Shown: piece after piece, positions 62,908 to 64,000 of the stretch
How positions within the stretch are numbered: position 1 is the first letter of the stretch
Layout: every line of letters begins with the position of its first letter
NCBI RefSeq assembly: GCF_001039355.2
Contig: NW_019775472.1
Coordinates: forward strand, 248,001-312,000
Source of the DNA: Lingula anatina
Taxonomy: Eukaryota; Brachiopoda; Lingulata; Lingulida; Lingulidae
Direction: 5' to 3'
Length of the DNA: 64,000 bases
Made by a program: the position numbers and the translations under genes
The notes under the pieces: generated by a model
Seen by the model: only the letters and a program-made list of their open reading frames with translations
What the model was told of the DNA's origin: nothing
The model's database searches: none

Positions 62908-63315
62908 AACAAAATTTCTAATACATTTGTATTATGAAAAACGTAAGCAGCCGTAATGTTTAATGTTTGGTACATGAATGCTTCCGTGGGGAACTTATCA
63001 TGTCACTGTTATGCACAAGAATGTCAGCTAGAGGCTCGATCTTTGGCAAAAATTGTGTCGGCTCATGGTAATTAACCTGGGCATAAATATTCCTTACTAT
63101 CATTTTGGCTGAAGCTTGTTAAAGTCTCTTGTAAAACGCGTGAGATGCACTTTTCATTTAAGTAAAATGATTAAAACAATTAATCATTTGTTATTTGCAT
63201 TATGTCATTTAAACATCTCAACCCCAAAATAATGCATAAAATGTGCCCACGACACCGACATTTTTTTTCCGTTTTACAAATTGTGGCACCACCCTTATCC
63301 GTGATAGACACAGTT

Positions 63316-64000
63316 GCAGCAAGGGTTTCGTGTTAATCTGCCTGTTGGTAGATTCTGTTAATGAGTCAAGGGTAAAACAAGGGCAGAAGAGAACGAGGGG
63401 CGTACTTTCACAGGAACCCAGCGTCATGGGTAATACGTGGGCGATGGCAAGTCTGAAGAGAACAGCATCAATTCAGGGTATAAGGGCTCGTTCCCACTGA
63501 AATTAGTACTACGTAGGTGGAGATCCATCCAACTCCGCCGGGACTCTCACTCAATACAATCAGATAAGTAGATTAACACACCTCCTCCTGGCTTTGAATA
63601 CAGAAGTACAGAAAAGCTAAATATTATACGAGGACGATGGAAACAAGAATTGGCGTGTTAATATGTCAGTCTGGTAGCACTCAGTGGGAGTCCCCGGCCA
63701 GTTGGATCGACCTACTTAGAACGATAACTTCATTGGGAATGAGTCCTAAAGCTGAAGAAAAATATGATTCACAAAAACCACAAAAATGTTAAATAGGATT
63801 TTCTGTGAATTTTCAAATGTAGGGGTTTCTGTAGAATTGCAATAAATTAAGTGCCTGAAATAACACTAACTGTGCTTTCGCCTTTTATGTAAAAATAAAA
63901 GTAAGCTTGTTAGGGACCAGAAATGGGGTAGACGTTGCCTTTCTTTAGTGCAATTGTATAACTTGGCAGGGATTTTTCTAATATATATAAAAAGGCAATA
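63316..64000. repeat. Direct segmental duplication, copy 2 (empty-site copy, runs off window)
   Basis: It matches copy 1 at 61295-62520 in the same orientation but lacks both nested insertions, keeping one TTAA at 63358-63361 and one TAA near 63847. Confidence 0.95.
63484..63746. mobile_element. Family 1b MITE, copy in duplication copy 2
   Basis: TAA-flanked, with the same ends and interior as 61790-62049 and scattered substitutions, inherited through the duplication. Confidence 0.85.

Overview
The window is metazoan nuclear DNA. It is AT-rich, its genes are split by GT-AG introns, and it holds many short inverted-repeat transposons. Three conserved genes match vertebrate families almost exon for exon. 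Together with the repeat load this suggests a marine invertebrate deuterostome, such as a hemichordate or cephalochordate. The lineage is an inference and the species is not determined. || Layout. 1-22.9 kb, plus strand: the 3' two thirds of a PBX/extradenticle-type TALE homeobox gene, whose 5' end lies off the left edge, followed by a long 3' UTR. 23.8-28.9 kb, minus strand: a complete eight-exon HENMT1/HEN1 small-RNA 2'-O-methyltransferase gene, convergent with PBX. 29.3-34.7 kb, plus strand: a complete ABHD14-type alpha/beta hydrolase gene, divergent from HENMT1. 40.8-58.7 kb, minus strand: three genes for secreted proteins assembled here from signal-peptide exons and downstream exons. Two are paralogues with the same phase-1 intron and the same C-terminal signature, GKxFxxxxLxxHCCxxG. 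The third is a neuropeptide-type precursor ending in a dibasic-released, C-terminally amidated peptide. The rest (34.7-40.8, 46-55, 58.8-64 kb) is gene-poor and rich in MITEs, a decayed Penelope-like retroelement pair, paired-domain-like fragments and simple repeats. || Main discovery. The PBX exon encoding homeodomain helix 3 and the following C-terminal helix is present twice in tandem (10337-10460 and 10508-10631). Each copy is exactly 124 nt, each has good splice sites, and only 47 nt separate them. Using both copies or neither shifts the frame into an early stop. Mutually exclusive splicing is therefore the only coding outcome, and it would give two PBX proteins with different recognition-helix and post-homeodomain residues. 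|| Other highlights are the HCC-tail secreted family, the amidated-peptide gene, a roughly 400-bp palindrome at 48.1-48.5 kb, and a MITE sitting 14 nt from a HENMT1 splice acceptor. A direct duplication at 61.3-64 kb supplies empty sites that prove TTAA and TAA target duplications for two MITE families.
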